A stretch of DNA of 46,567 bases from Mesostigma viride (taxonomy: Eukaryota; Streptophyta; Mesostigmatophyceae; Mesostigmatales; Mesostigmataceae). Shown here one piece after another: positions 20,940 through 29,149 of the stretch. The first letter of the stretch is position 1, and each line of letters opens with the position of its first letter. Location: positions 4,010,000 through 4,056,566 of the forward strand of contig RPFO01000027.1 in the NCBI GenBank assembly GCA_009746045.1, given 5' to 3'. The notes under the pieces are model-generated. The model searched no databases and was not told the DNA's origin. It saw only the letters and a program-made list of their open reading frames with translations. The position numbers were made by a program, and so were the translations under genes.

Positions 20940-21300
20940 CTGTCACTAGATATGATGACACCTGGATATGAACCAAAGGGATCACCCAACAGCTTTCATT
21001 ACCTTTATATACCCTTTGAGTACCTGTAAGGGGGTGGGAATACCGAGTATGTGAAGCACTTTAGTACCTTGTTAGGGATATTATATCCACCTGGCCACAA
21101 GGTATCCCAGCCTGATTTATTTCCTGTTGGATTTATTACTTATGGACTGGGAATTTGATAGCTATGATGAGCTAGATGAATCGGGCTCAATGAGCTGATC
21201 AATATTCATGTGCCATACTACGCTCCGCGAAAGTGACCCGTTTTCCCGGGTTGCGCGACTTGTGAAAATCGGCTAAGTCCCGTGGTCTTCCAGCGGGTGG
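20940..21300. other. Transition between the transposon-rich part and the virus-like gene array
   Basis: No gene. Host-repeat texture continues to about 21,200. From about 21,220 the sequence becomes CpG-rich and the word CCCGTGG, frequent up to 28.8 kb, appears for the first time (about 21272). The exact junction cannot be placed; no terminal repeat or target duplication is evident. Confidence 0.5.
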
Positions 21301-21304
21301 GGGG

Positions 21305-21508
21305 TTAGCGCCTCCAAGGCCCCCCGAATAGGACCATGGCCGGAATAAATACGGGCGTGAACAATGCAAGCTTAATACGTTTAGATAAGGGGTAGTTTTC
21401 GTACGATTCGCGCGTGTGCCCCGAATACAGGTGGTCGTATGCTAAGGCTATGTTCGCGAGTATGAGATAGTACAGCAGTAGTGCTTTGATGATGGACACA
21501 ATGATCAT
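21305..21508 (-). CDS. Small membrane protein, tandem paralog 1
   Basis: 67 residues starting with ATG. The N-terminal hydrophobic segment (about residues 2-25, IVSIIKALLLYYLI) should be a signal anchor. A polar middle (HTRESYENYP) and a second hydrophobic segment (about 48-62) follow. It is a clear paralog of the neighbour at 21552-21740, sharing the first ~15 residues almost exactly and an HTR-S motif. No known family recognised. It is the first virus-like gene after the transposon region. Confidence 0.65.
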   Translation of the reverse strand: MIIVSIIKALLLYYLILANIALAYDHLYSGHTRESYENYPLSKRIKLALFTPVFIPAMVLFGGPWRR

Positions 21509-21551
21509 TGTCTTTTCATTATGGACATAATTTTGTCAATCGGGGTTGCGC

Positions 21552-21740
21552 CTAAAAGCCGAGTAACCCGAACGGGACTGCGGGGGAGAACACCAGCACT
21601 AGGAGAATACGCTTATTCCAAGGGAATTTGTCAAACGATTTGCGCGTGTGTTCCATGTACAAGTGTTCCCATGCTAAGGAGAGGTTGACGCAAATGAGAT
21701 AGTACAGCAATAATGCTTTGATGATGGACACAATGATCAT
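21552..21740 (-). CDS. Small membrane protein, tandem paralog 2
   Basis: About 62 residues from the ATG at 21740. A longer frame to 21776 would need a TTG start and is less likely. Same design as its neighbour: hydrophobic N-terminus with IIVSIIKALLLYYLI, a central YMEHTRKSFDKFP and a hydrophobic C-terminus. The duplication includes the upstream AATGAAAAGA-CATGATCATTGTG block, so gene and leader were copied together. Confidence 0.65.
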   Translation of the reverse strand: MIIVSIIKALLLYYLICVNLSLAWEHLYMEHTRKSFDKFPWNKRILLVLVFSPAVPFGLLGF

Positions 21741-21744
21741 GGTC

Positions 21745-21759
21745 TTTTCATTATAAAAA
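21745..21759 (-). terminator. A/T hairpin-like element after the gene at 21796
   Basis: On the minus strand a T-run, TATAATG and an A-run can fold on themselves. It lies ~35 bp after the stop of the 21796 gene and just before the small paralog's start. Related elements follow the genes at 23158 and 24614, so it may mark transcript ends; this is inferred from position. Confidence 0.4.
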
Positions 21760-21795
21760 TAAATAATATCACTCAATCGTGTTTCCTATACTGCA

Positions 21796-22773
21796 TCACT
21801 TGCGCCCAAAAAGCAGTGGTTTTCCCTCAGTCACGAGAAGGTCAAGCACGCCGCGGAGGAACTGCTTCTCCTCGGCTCTGTTCATGGGCTGCAAGTTGAC
21901 TCCAAAGGGGACAAACTCGTCCCTCTGGTCTTTTGGTTTTTCCAGGAGCTTCTTCATGCCGTTGTCTTGGCTGTACCCCTCCAAGAGGATCTTCGCCTTG
22001 AAGGGCGCGTTCCTTGCGCAATTGTGGCAGCGGACGCGGATCTGGTCCGAGAACTGGTCCGGGACAATATAGGCAGACATGACGTCGTGCAAGAACCTCA
22101 CCGTGCAGGTGGAGCACTCCTTCGGGGGCCAACAGCTCGCCACGTTCGAGTTCTGCAGGTAGAGAGAAGTCCCTTGCTCCCCGACCTGCGTGTCCATCTT
22201 CCAGTCCCTCACGAAACTCTGCACGAGCTCGTTCTCCTTTTCTGTTCTGACTTCGTTGTCGGCCACCTTCAACTTGCGAATTGCGATCACGACCTTCTTT
22301 TGGTAGCAGGGCTCGCACAGAGTGGTCTTGTTGCGCATATGCTGCGTTGCAGGCGTATCGTGGACGAAGGCAGCTCCAGTGACGTACGACATGCACTCCA
22401 CGCACGAATAGGAGCGGCGAGGTGGCGTATCTTGCTCAGGGACTCGGTAGCGCATGAGCGAATCCGAGTACTTGTGCACGAAGTCGGCGATTTGAGGGAT
22501 GGCCTTGACGCAGCCATCGCACTTGCACTCGACGGAGCTTTGGTCGTTTTTGAAGAGGTAGAAAAAGTCCGTCGGCATGTGGAAACAGGTGTCGCAGATA
22601 CGCGGCCTCACCAAGTCGAAAGCGGAGTCCTTGACGGGGTTCGACTCGTCGCTGTGCTCCACGAGGACAGGCTTCTTGCAGGCGTGCTTCTTTCGCTTGG
22701 ATATGGCTGCCAAGGAGAGAGGGAACAGCGGGGTGTTGTTGAGGCGAACAGAGGACCTGGTAGCGGGAGCCAT
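21796..22773 (-). CDS. Cysteine-rich protein with repeated CxxC pairs, unknown function
   Basis: 325 residues from the ATG at 22773; an open extension to 22878 begins with GTG and is rejected. The N-terminus is basic and serine-rich. At least five C-x2-C pairs follow (CDTC, CDGC, CVEC, CEPC, CSTC, CHNC), spread over about residues 60-265, suggesting several zinc ribbons or treble clefs. The C-terminus is charged. I know no family with this layout. A GGTACAAAG box lies 72-85 bp upstream of the ATG and an A/T hairpin lies after the stop, as for its block-1 neighbours. A nucleic-acid or protein-interaction role is plausible but only inferred. Confidence 0.75.
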   Translation of the reverse strand: MAPATRSSVRLNNTPLFPLSLAAISKRKKHACKKPVLVEHSDESNPVKDSAFDLVRPRICDTCFHMPTDFFYLFKNDQSSVECKCDGCVKAIPQIADFVHKYSDSLMRYRVPEQDTPPRRSYSCVECMSYVTGAAFVHDTPATQHMRNKTTLCEPCYQKKVVIAIRKLKVADNEVRTEKENELVQSFVRDWKMDTQVGEQGTSLYLQNSNVASCWPPKECSTCTVRFLHDVMSAYIVPDQFSDQIRVRCHNCARNAPFKAKILLEGYSQDNGMKKLLEKPKDQRDEFVPFGVNLQPMNRAEEKQFLRGVLDLLVTEGKPLLFGRK

Positions 22774-22844
22774 GGATGGATGAGAGTGCAAGAGGGATTG
22801 CGCGAGAGAAAACGAGAGCGAGATGGGAAACAAGTCGCAAACTT

Positions 22845-22858
22845 GGAGTCTTTGTACC
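22845..22858 (-). promoter_or_regulatory. TATA-like promoter of the 21796 gene
   Basis: GGTACAAAGACTCC on the minus strand, 72-85 bp before the ATG, is a variant of the GGTATAAAACCC boxes at the same distance from the 23158 and 27761 genes. Confidence 0.5.
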
Positions 22859-22864
22859 TCTCGG

Positions 22865-23110
22865 GAGCGGCTGTCCACGGGGACACAGAGTTTCGGTTAC
22901 TTATCCACTGGATTTCGGTTACGAGTGGCGCGGCGCTGTACGGCCTTATCCAAGGGAATTCGGTTACCAACGACGCGACGCCGTATGGGCTTATCAACAG
23001 GGTTTCAGTTACGACTTACGGATAGTGTACGGACCCGTCCGGAAATACTACTTGAAGTATTTTGCCACTTGGCATGCAATTGTGTTTGACTCATTGTTGG
23101 TATTCAAGTT
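22865..23110. promoter_or_regulatory. Upstream region with repeated TTCGGTTAC blocks
   Basis: TTCGGTTAC or TTCAGTTACG recurs four times at about 22892, 22913, 22957 and 23006, interleaved with CTTATC- and GGCGCGGCGCTG-like words. A CCACGGGGAC lies at about 22875. GGTTACG words also fill the promoter regions at 24.2-24.4 kb and 28.6-28.8 kb. Probable regulatory repeats; open frames across them are chance. Confidence 0.45.
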
Positions 23111-23123
23111 TGTGTGAAAATGG

Positions 23124-23140
23124 TTTTTCATTAATAAAAA
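23124..23140 (-). terminator. A/T hairpin after the 23158 gene
   Basis: On the minus strand TTTTT-ATTAATG-AAAAA, about 18 bp after the stop codon. The stem is five A-T pairs. It resembles the element at 26118-26133. Confidence 0.5.
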
Positions 23141-23157
23141 TAATACACAAGGATCAT

Positions 23158-23988
23158 TTACTGAACCAGAGATACATCCACTTGCTTTCCAGCAACGACA
23201 ATTTCAGTGGAAGGATTGGCCTTGGCCATCTCGGCGTGCATCCTAGCAATGTGGTCTTCCCGGATCCTCTGGCACTGCTCCTGCCAGGCACGTTTCTCAG
23301 CATCCTGAATCTCCACCCAAGCCGCTTCTTTCTTCCTTTGAATTTCCTGAATTTCCTCCGTGGGTCCAGCGAGCTGGTCCGCGGAAACCAGGCGAGAGGT
23401 GATAGGCATCCAGTGACCTCTCAGGGGGATGTTATATCTCTCAATGGCTTTCTCCAAGCGCGTCTTCGGGGCGCCGGGGGCGGAGGGAAGCAGATCCTTC
23501 TCGGTCATGTCGGCCACGGAGAACGCCGGAGGCCAGATGATGCCCACGTTGAGAATCGTGTAGGGCTGCTTAGCCGTGTTGATGGGCCAGTTGACCAGGA
23601 TCAGCTCCGGGGAAGGATTCCATACCGCGTCAAAGCCGAAAGGCCTTGTTTTGACCACTTTCCCGTCCCTCACGGTCATCCCATAAGAAGCCACACATTT
23701 GCTGTTCTTGGCATTAGTGGGAGAAACGAGCATGCAATGCGCATAAAGCATGTCCAGAGAGGTTGCGAAGCCCCCCATGCTCGCATAGCGCTCCATAACG
23801 TGAGCTGTCACCTTGGTGATCGTACACATCCCCGTTCGCACGGTTTCAGCCGCGAGTGCTCCCACAACATCGAGTTCCCCCACGCACAAGACATTGTACT
23901 CAGAGAAGTCACCGAAGGGATCAGTTTTCTGACGGAGTTCATAAAGCTCTGGGACTTTGTACGTCACCAAAGTGGACTGGTCGGCCAT
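23158..23988 (-). CDS. Virus-like protein of unknown function
   Basis: 276 residues. The first ~200 residues look globular and mixed alpha/beta (for example VLCVGELDVVGALAAETVR and ELILVNWPIN). A charged helical tail (about 205-260, rich in E, K, R and Q) is probably a coiled coil. There is no signal peptide or membrane segment. I recognise no family. The promoter has GGTATAAAACCCGG ~70-83 bp before the ATG, and a shared intergenic region separates it from the divergent gene at 24614, so the two are likely co-regulated. Confidence 0.8.
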   Translation of the reverse strand: MADQSTLVTYKVPELYELRQKTDPFGDFSEYNVLCVGELDVVGALAAETVRTGMCTITKVTAHVMERYASMGGFATSLDMLYAHCMLVSPTNAKNSKCVASYGMTVRDGKVVKTRPFGFDAVWNPSPELILVNWPINTAKQPYTILNVGIIWPPAFSVADMTEKDLLPSAPGAPKTRLEKAIERYNIPLRGHWMPITSRLVSADQLAGPTEEIQEIQRKKEAAWVEIQDAEKRAWQEQCQRIREDHIARMHAEMAKANPSTEIVVAGKQVDVSLVQ

Positions 23989-24057
23989 AGCTGAGAGAGA
24001 GAGAGAGTTAGATATCAGGTGCTAGTGAGAGCGAGGTGAGAGCCCCGTGGTCGTGCA

Positions 24058-24071
24058 CCGGGTTTTATACC
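24058..24071 (-). promoter_or_regulatory. TATA promoter of the 23158 gene
   Basis: GGTATAAAACCCGG on the minus strand, nearly the same as at 28573-28586 and at a similar distance from its ATG. Confidence 0.65.
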
Positions 24072-24524
24072 TTCCAGGCCGCCGGGCGGTTACAAGGTGC
24101 TGAATTAGCCACGTAGCCACTTTTCGGCCGTTACTGGGCCGCGGTCCACCACGGGGATATTTATTTGCGCGGCCACGCTGCCACGGGAGAACTTTCCGGC
24201 GGTTACTTTGTCCACGGGGACAGGGTTTTCGCGGCCACGCAGCCACGGGAAAAAATATCCGGCGGTTACGGAATCGGATAGTTACGGTTACGCCGCCGCG
24301 GAAAAAATCCCGTGGCCTTCCACGGTCTACTGGGACAAGATAGTTACGGTTACGCTTCTAGAAGAAAAAAATCCCGTGGTCGCCAGTGTCCACGGGACAC
24401 TTTTGCGCGGTTACGACGACGGTTACGGTTGCACGCGCCTATCTAGCGGCTCGTGGCTCGCCACGAAGCGATATGCGGACTTCAGCACTCGACCACGGGA
24501 GATCTCGTCAAGAAGTGGCAGCAA
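24072..24524. promoter_or_regulatory. Divergent intergenic region packed with CCACGGG and GGTTACG words
   Basis: Between the divergent genes at 23158 and 24614. CCACGGG or CCCGTGG occurs at about 24147, 24181, 24212, 24243, 24310, 24374, 24399 and 24494. GGTTAC(G) occurs about eight times. AAAAAATCCCGTGG is repeated twice. No coding potential. The density and confinement to intergenic DNA suggest binding sites for a regulator. Confidence 0.55.
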
Positions 24525-24536
24525 GGTATAAAAGGC
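24525..24536 (+). promoter_or_regulatory. TATA promoter of the 24614 gene
   Basis: GGTATAAAAGGC, 78-89 bp before the ATG; matches the boxes of the other block-1 genes. Confidence 0.65.
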
Positions 24537-24613
24537 GCCTCCCCACCTCGTCTCGCCACTCGCATCCCACTCGCTCAACGCACCCAACACTCTCCTCTCA
24601 CACTTTCGCAGCT

Positions 24614-26040
24614 ATGGCGGAATACCAAGGCCCCTCGGATCTCGCCATCCTCCTGTGCGAGCGGGATATCTTCCTCAAGCGCGAAGTTTTTCTGGCCAGA
24701 GGCGAGGCGCATTTCGGCGAGTACAAGAAGCCTATCCCTTTTCTCCTCTACGAGTACAGCGGGAGGCCTTCCACCGACAAGTTCAAGCGCCATCGCACCT
24801 CCCTTCACGGATTGAAGAAGGCTCGCAGCGTTTTCCAGAAGTCCGTGCAGCTCTTCAACGAGCCGCCCAAAATCCGCACCACGCCGACTCCGCGGGGTAC
24901 CTTCATTACGTGGTCATGCGACGCCAAGAACTGGAACGACAAGATCGAGCTCGGCCTCAACGACGAGCTGGTGGAGAAGGCGCACATGCAGAGGGAGAAG
25001 ACGATCGAGCTCCTCTGCGACACCACCAAGAGATCTGCTGGAACGGCTTTATGCACTCGAGGAGCGCCAAGGACGCCGAGAAGCTGGGCCAGAAGCTGGA
25101 CATCAAGGAGCTGGTGCGCAGGAAGGACTTTTTCGACGAGAGGCGCATCTGGCTCGAGATGAGGGAGGCGGAAGACGCCAAGGTGGAGTTCAGGAACACT
25201 CCGTCGAGGTACTCCATCGATTGCGACGGGGGCAGGCCTTCCGCTTTGAAGTTCTTCCTGAACCACAACCCGAGGATGCACTCCAACCCCATCTGGATGC
25301 TTACCAAGTCCAGGATGGAATTCAACATGTCCGCGCCTTCGGAGGAGCAGCTCGACACCAGCGAGAGCATCAAGCCGGCGATCAAGAACATGGAGGAAGT
25401 CGTTCGCAGGCTGAGGGATATCCGGTTCAAGGTGCACATGCGGAATCCCTCCCGGGACCCGATGGAATCCGAGAGGATGGAGAAGGCCTCCGAGTGCGTC
25501 CCCAACTGGGTCTACAGTGGGTTCAGGGCCTTGCCCGCTTGGTGCCTGACCCCGGTGCTGGCGGAGATTCAGAAGGAGCGCGCTGCGATCCCCTCGGAGA
25601 AGAAGGTCATGTATGAGTTTCCGATCTACCAGGCGCGGTTGCAGGAGGAGTGCTTGGAGGAGCTGAGGGAGTATGAGAAGCACCCAGCAACGACGGAGGA
25701 GGAGGTCGCAGAAATGCGTGCCGCGCGCTTGATGCACAAGACCATGCAGCTGTCGAGGCTGTTTGAGCAGGAGGAGAGGGAGCTGCAGGAGGAGAGGAGG
25801 CAGAAGGAGAAGAAGGAGCGCGAGGAGAAGATGTTGCAGGAGGAGAGGAGGAAGGCAGAGGGCATTCCGTCCGCCTTCTGCATGTGGCGCCAGGAGGAGC
25901 AGGCGCCAGTGGTGCAGGCTGTGGAGCAGGCGCCGGTCGTGCAGATCACACAGATGATCCTGCGCAGCTCCTCGCGGAAACGCGGGGAGATGGAGAAGAT
26001 GGTGACCCGTTCTCGCGCCAAGGTGGCCAGGGTTGTGTAA
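24614..26040 (+). pseudogene. Large charged coiled-coil protein, interrupted by a frameshift
   Basis: Starts at the ATG at 24614 and reads well to about 25,030. The protein-like frame then moves by -1 and continues to the stop at 26040. The full product would be about 475 residues: a mixed N-terminal domain (IPFLLYEYSGRP, GTFITWSCDAKNW), a middle with SAKDAEKLGQKLDIKELV, a very charged E/R/K coiled coil (25,760-25,860) and a basic end. I recognise no family. One missing base near 25,025-25,035 explains the break; it is either real decay or a sequencing error. Codon use is the same on both sides. Confidence 0.7.
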
Positions 26041-26117
26041 ATTAGGATGTGGCCAAGGTGGCCAGGGTCGTGTACACACTTAGTCTAGCCCCGTGACGGG
26101 GTGTAATCTATCCTTTA

Positions 26118-26133
26118 TTTTTTAATGAAAAAA
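26118..26133 (+). terminator. A/T hairpin after the 24614 gene
   Basis: TTTTTT-AATG-AAAAAA is a perfect 6 bp stem with a 4-base loop, 78 bp after the stop. Confidence 0.5.
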
Positions 26134-26215
26134 CACAAGTCCAACAATGAGCCCAATCTCAACAATGAGTCACCCAAACTTTCGCGAAAAAACACAAGTC
26201 CTAAACAGCCTAGGT

Positions 26216-26310
26216 AGGTGACAGACGCAAGCATAGTCCACGGGAGTGACAGATGCGAGCATAGTCCACGGGAGTGACAGATGCGAGCATAGTCCGGCAG
26301 GTGACGGATG
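26216..26310. repeat. 28 bp tandem repeat, about 3.3 copies
   Basis: Unit GTGACAGATGCGAGCATAGT plus CCACGGGA. The copies start at about 26219, 26246, 26274 and, shortened, 26301. Each full unit contains CCACGGG, the word found in the block-1 promoters. Confidence 0.8.
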
Positions 26311-26341
26311 CGAGAAGCGCGACGAGGCCCGCGGCAGTGTG

Positions 26342-27626
26342 GAGTGGAGATGGAGATAGTGGAGATTCATCTCCATACCCCCCCCTCCCTTCTCCCAAAA
26401 CTTTTCTGGCAGGAAATACTCACGCAAATTCCAATATTGTCCCGTGGAATCCTAACTGTCCAATTCCAAGTATTTTACGCGATGGTGACAGACGCCAGCA
26501 CGGGGTGGAGATAGTGGAGATGGAGGTGGAGATAGGTACCTCCACCACTTTGACCTTTGTGTTTCGAAAAGGAGAAGGATTTTGGAGGAAAGGAACAGCG
26601 GGATCGGTTCGGGGGAGTCTCTAGGATTCTGATAAACCGGGTTTCATGACAAGTTTCTCGGTGCTCGAGAGCCAGTCCTCGGGATTCCACGGAGTGGAGA
26701 TAGTGGAGATAGTGGAGATGCATCTCCATACCCCCCCCTCCTTCCAAAAACTTTTTTGGCTGGAACGGAATGCAGTCTCTGCGCTGGCAGGTGCCGGGAA
26801 ATGCTATGAATATACATAAAATTTTATGGGCAGCAGAGAGAAATAGTTGTAAATATACAAAATTTTATGGGCAGCAGAGGGAAACTTTTATACTTCCCGT
26901 GGAATATATACAAAATTTTATGGGCAGCAGAGGGAAACTTTTATACTTCCCGTGGAATATATACAAAATTTTATGGGCAGCAGAGGGAAACTTTTATACT
27001 TCCCGTGGAATATATACAAAATTTTATGGGCAGCAGAGAGAAATAGTTGTAAATATACAAAATTTTATGGGCAGCAGAGAGACAGTGCTTGGCGGCAGAT
27101 GCGAGAACTCTGGTCCAGGAAAAAGTTTTTCAAGGGAGGGGGGGGTATGGAGATGAATCTCCACTATCTCCACTATCTCCACTCTGTCGAATGCCGAGAA
27201 TTCTCCCCACCCGGTGGGAACTGGGTCGAGAGAGGGGCGGGCACGGAAAGCCAGAGAGTCGCCTGATCGCATCCCGCTATCCGTTTCCTCCAAAAGCCTT
27301 CTCCTTTTCCAAACACAAAGGTCAAAGTCGTGGAGGTACCTATCTCCACCTCCATCTCCACTATCTCCACTCCGTCACCGCCCGGGAAAGTTTTTCGAGA
27401 GGAGGGGGGGTATGGAGATGCATCTCCACTATCTCCACTATCTCCACCGCCCCGCGCACCCTCTTATGCTGTCACGCGTCACCATCGCGTAAAATACTTA
27501 TAATTGGACAGTTAGGATTCCACGGGACAATATTGGAATTTGCATGAGTATTTCCTGCCAGAAAAGTTTTGGGAGAAGGGAGGGGGGGTATGGAGATGCA
27601 TCTCCACTATCTCCACTATCTCCACC
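26342..27626. repeat. Nested ~1.3 kb inverted repeat (imperfect palindrome)
   Basis: Three arm pairs fold about a centre near 26,950-26,985: outer 26345-26488 with 27480-27625, middle 26503-26612 with 27271-27375, inner 26678-26765 with 27109-27203. Five copies of one module (GGGAGGGGGGGTATGG, GGAGATGCATCTCC, then CTCCACTAT repeats) are placed two leftward and three rightward. A symmetric tandem array fills the centre. Open frames here are repeat artefacts. Convergent genes flank it. The structure suggests a cis-acting site; function is unknown. Confidence 0.85.
26818..27079. repeat. Symmetric tandem array at the palindrome centre
   Basis: AAAATTTTATGGGCAGCAGA starts at 26818, 26859, 26912, 26965, 27018 and 27059, giving spacings 41-53-53-53-41. 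The 53 bp units carry GGAAACTTTTATACTTCCC plus GTGG; the flanking 41 bp units carry GAAATAGTTGTAAATATAC. AAAATTTT is itself a palindrome. Confidence 0.9.
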
Positions 27627-27687
27627 CCCTATGCCAGAATTAGAGGAGACTCATTGTGGGCACGCATGTTTGAGACACAAGTCGAGT

Positions 27688-27702
27688 TTGCATTAAAAAT
27701 AG
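27688..27702 (-). terminator. Weak TTTTTAATG element after the 27761 gene
   Basis: On the minus strand CTATTTTTAATGCAAAC, ~60 bp after the stop. It resembles the block-1 3' elements but has a poor stem. A TTTAATAAATAG at 27712 is an alternative signal. Confidence 0.3.
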
Positions 27703-27760
27703 GATTACGAGTTTAATAAATAGGAGAGAGGGGCTGACAGAGGTCTATTCCCCACAGTAT

Positions 27761-28504
27761 TCACAGTTTGACAGAGGCGGCCATGTCGTGCAGGCTCTTG
27801 CACGGATCGAAGCTGGCATCCAAGTCCAGATCGTCAAAGTTGCAGCCGAAGAACGTGTCATCCACGTCCAGATCCTGGCGGGGGGACTTGCTCCCCACCT
27901 CCTCCTCCTCCTCGGAGGAGGTGTAAGAGTACGAGGGGACGGAGCCTTCGAAATCGCTCATCTCGTGATCGGAAGGAGCCTGCTCCTCCTCCTCCTCCTG
28001 CTCCTCCTCCTCGACTTGGTCGACAGAAACGGGGGCCTCGCGATTTTCCCTGTCCATCCGGGCCAGACGGGCATTCTCCAGCTCGCGAGCGGCGTTTTCG
28101 CGGCCCAAAATCTCGTCGCGAGTCACCACCCAGGCGGCAAGCGGGTTGCCGCGAGAGAAATCGGAGCACCGCATGGAGAGTCTGGGCAGATCCTTGACTC
28201 TGGCGCCCATCCCGTCGTGCGGAGGCTTGAAATCGCGGCGGCGGCGGGAGGGAACGCACACCTTCTTCGGGGCGGGGAAGTTCTCGTCACGGGGCGTTTC
28301 GAAGAGCCCCATTTCGTGCTTCATCCGCTGCCATAGCTCCTCCTCGATCCTCTGCTTCTCGGCCTTGTTGCGCTTTGCGTTGGCGAGGCGTTTGGAGCGG
28401 CACTTGGAACAGCGACTCGTGCGCTTGCAACCGCGCTTGGGGAGGAACTCGTCGCTGTCCTTCGGGAAACGCAGGCCGCAATCGCGGCAGGCCGCAGTCG
28501 CCAT
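27761..28504 (-). CDS. Zinc-ribbon protein with acidic tail, candidate regulator
   Basis: 247 residues. Residues 6-36 hold a C-x2-C...C-x2-C set (CRDC, CSKC) with a basic GCKRTSRCSKCRSKR end, like the zinc ribbons that precede some HNH/endonuclease VII folds; no nuclease motif follows. Next come a basic linker, a helical region with many charged residues, and a strongly acidic tail (two Glu-rich runs at about 165-175 and 198-203). A basic zinc head plus acidic tail suggests a transcription regulator or chromatin binder; this is inference. It has the block-1 TATA box 69-82 bp upstream. Confidence 0.75.
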   Translation of the reverse strand: MATAACRDCGLRFPKDSDEFLPKRGCKRTSRCSKCRSKRLANAKRNKAEKQRIEEELWQRMKHEMGLFETPRDENFPAPKKVCVPSRRRRDFKPPHDGMGARVKDLPRLSMRCSDFSRGNPLAAWVVTRDEILGRENAARELENARLARMDRENREAPVSVDQVEEEEQEEEEEQAPSDHEMSDFEGSVPSYSYTSSEEEEEVGSKSPRQDLDVDDTFFGCNFDDLDLDASFDPCKSLHDMAASVKL

Positions 28505-28572
28505 GGCAGGAAATGGAAAGGGTTCGAGAGCGTGAGAGAGAGAGCGAGAGTGCGTGCGACGAGGAGGGCGGC

Positions 28573-28586
28573 GGGGTTTTATACCC
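28573..28586 (-). promoter_or_regulatory. TATA promoter of the 27761 gene
   Basis: GGGTATAAAACCCC on the minus strand. The region beyond (28600-28860) has no gene but carries several GGTTACG/CCGTTACG words and two CCACGGG (about 28784 and 28795), as upstream of the other block-1 genes. Confidence 0.65.
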
Positions 28587-28864
28587 GCGCGGTGCTCGCC
28601 TCGCCGCGTGAAAAAATTACGCGGTCGGCGGTTAGGTTCCGTTACGTGTCCGTGGACATTTATTCTGGCGCGAGACGCGCCACGTCTCCTCCGAAAACCG
28701 TTACATCCCCGTGCCGGGCCGCGGTTACGGACGGACTAGACGGCGGTTACGCGCCGACCGCCAGCCGTTACGGTACCACGGGCCGACCAGCGGGCCACGG
28801 GACGACCCAGAGACGGTACACCGCAGGGACCCAGGAGGGGGCCCTGGGAGGGACCCAAGGGGGG

Positions 28865-29149
28865 CTATTTTTTGCAGGTGGCGCGTTTTCGAGTTCGCGC
28901 GTTTTTACGCACTCGTTTTTGGCCAGCCGGCGCATCGTGAAATTCGTCGTCACTGCTGTCGCTTACTTGTTTTTCCTTCGCGTCCTCGTAACCATCCGTC
29001 CCTGTATACTCGATATCATCCAGTCTGCCGCCGGATAAAGGGTACCAAAACTCTTCGCCGTGCTTCTCTTTCATGGTTTCCGCCGGAATGGTTTTATTCC
29101 GCTCTTGTCTGCGCGCTTTCAATTCTTCGGCTAATTCTGGTACCCCCAC
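28865..29149 (-). CDS. C-terminal extension of the SprT-like gene in a shifted frame
   Basis: 94 residues, without an ATG at its 5' end (it begins GTG inside the preceding gene). It overlaps the end of the SprT-like frame, and its translation continues that protein's charged helical texture (VPELAEELKARRQER), followed by an acidic part and a basic KRVRKNARTRKR end. The frame switch coincides with a run of five G (minus strand, 29143-29147). It is most simply the separated tail of the upstream gene, whether by mutation, slippage or sequencing error. An independent start at the internal ATG (about residue 26) is the alternative. Confidence 0.55.
   Translation of the reverse strand: MGVPELAEELKARRQERNKTIPAETMKEKHGEEFWYPLSGGRLDDIEYTGTDGYEDAKEKQVSDSSDDEFHDAPAGQKRVRKNARTRKRATCKK

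Noticed and set aside
21967-23025. 352-codon plus-strand frame
   Set aside because: Antisense to the CxxC protein gene and running into the promoter repeats; no motif, and composition typical of a shadow.
23062-23994. 310-codon plus-strand frame
   Set aside because: Complete antisense of the 23158 gene, whose frame has the promoter and 3' element.
24805-26079. 424-codon open frame on the minus strand
   Set aside because: It is antisense to the E/K/R-rich coding sequence at 24614-26040, lacks a promoter, and its Leu/Pro/His-rich translation is typical of a shadow frame.
26818-27079. CRISPR-like array
   Set aside because: The intervals between repeats are themselves repeated rather than unique, and there are no cas genes; it is a tandem array inside a palindrome.
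26952-27547. ORFs within the palindrome (for example 27089-27547)
   Set aside because: They read through inverted and tandem repeats and simply translate the repeat units.
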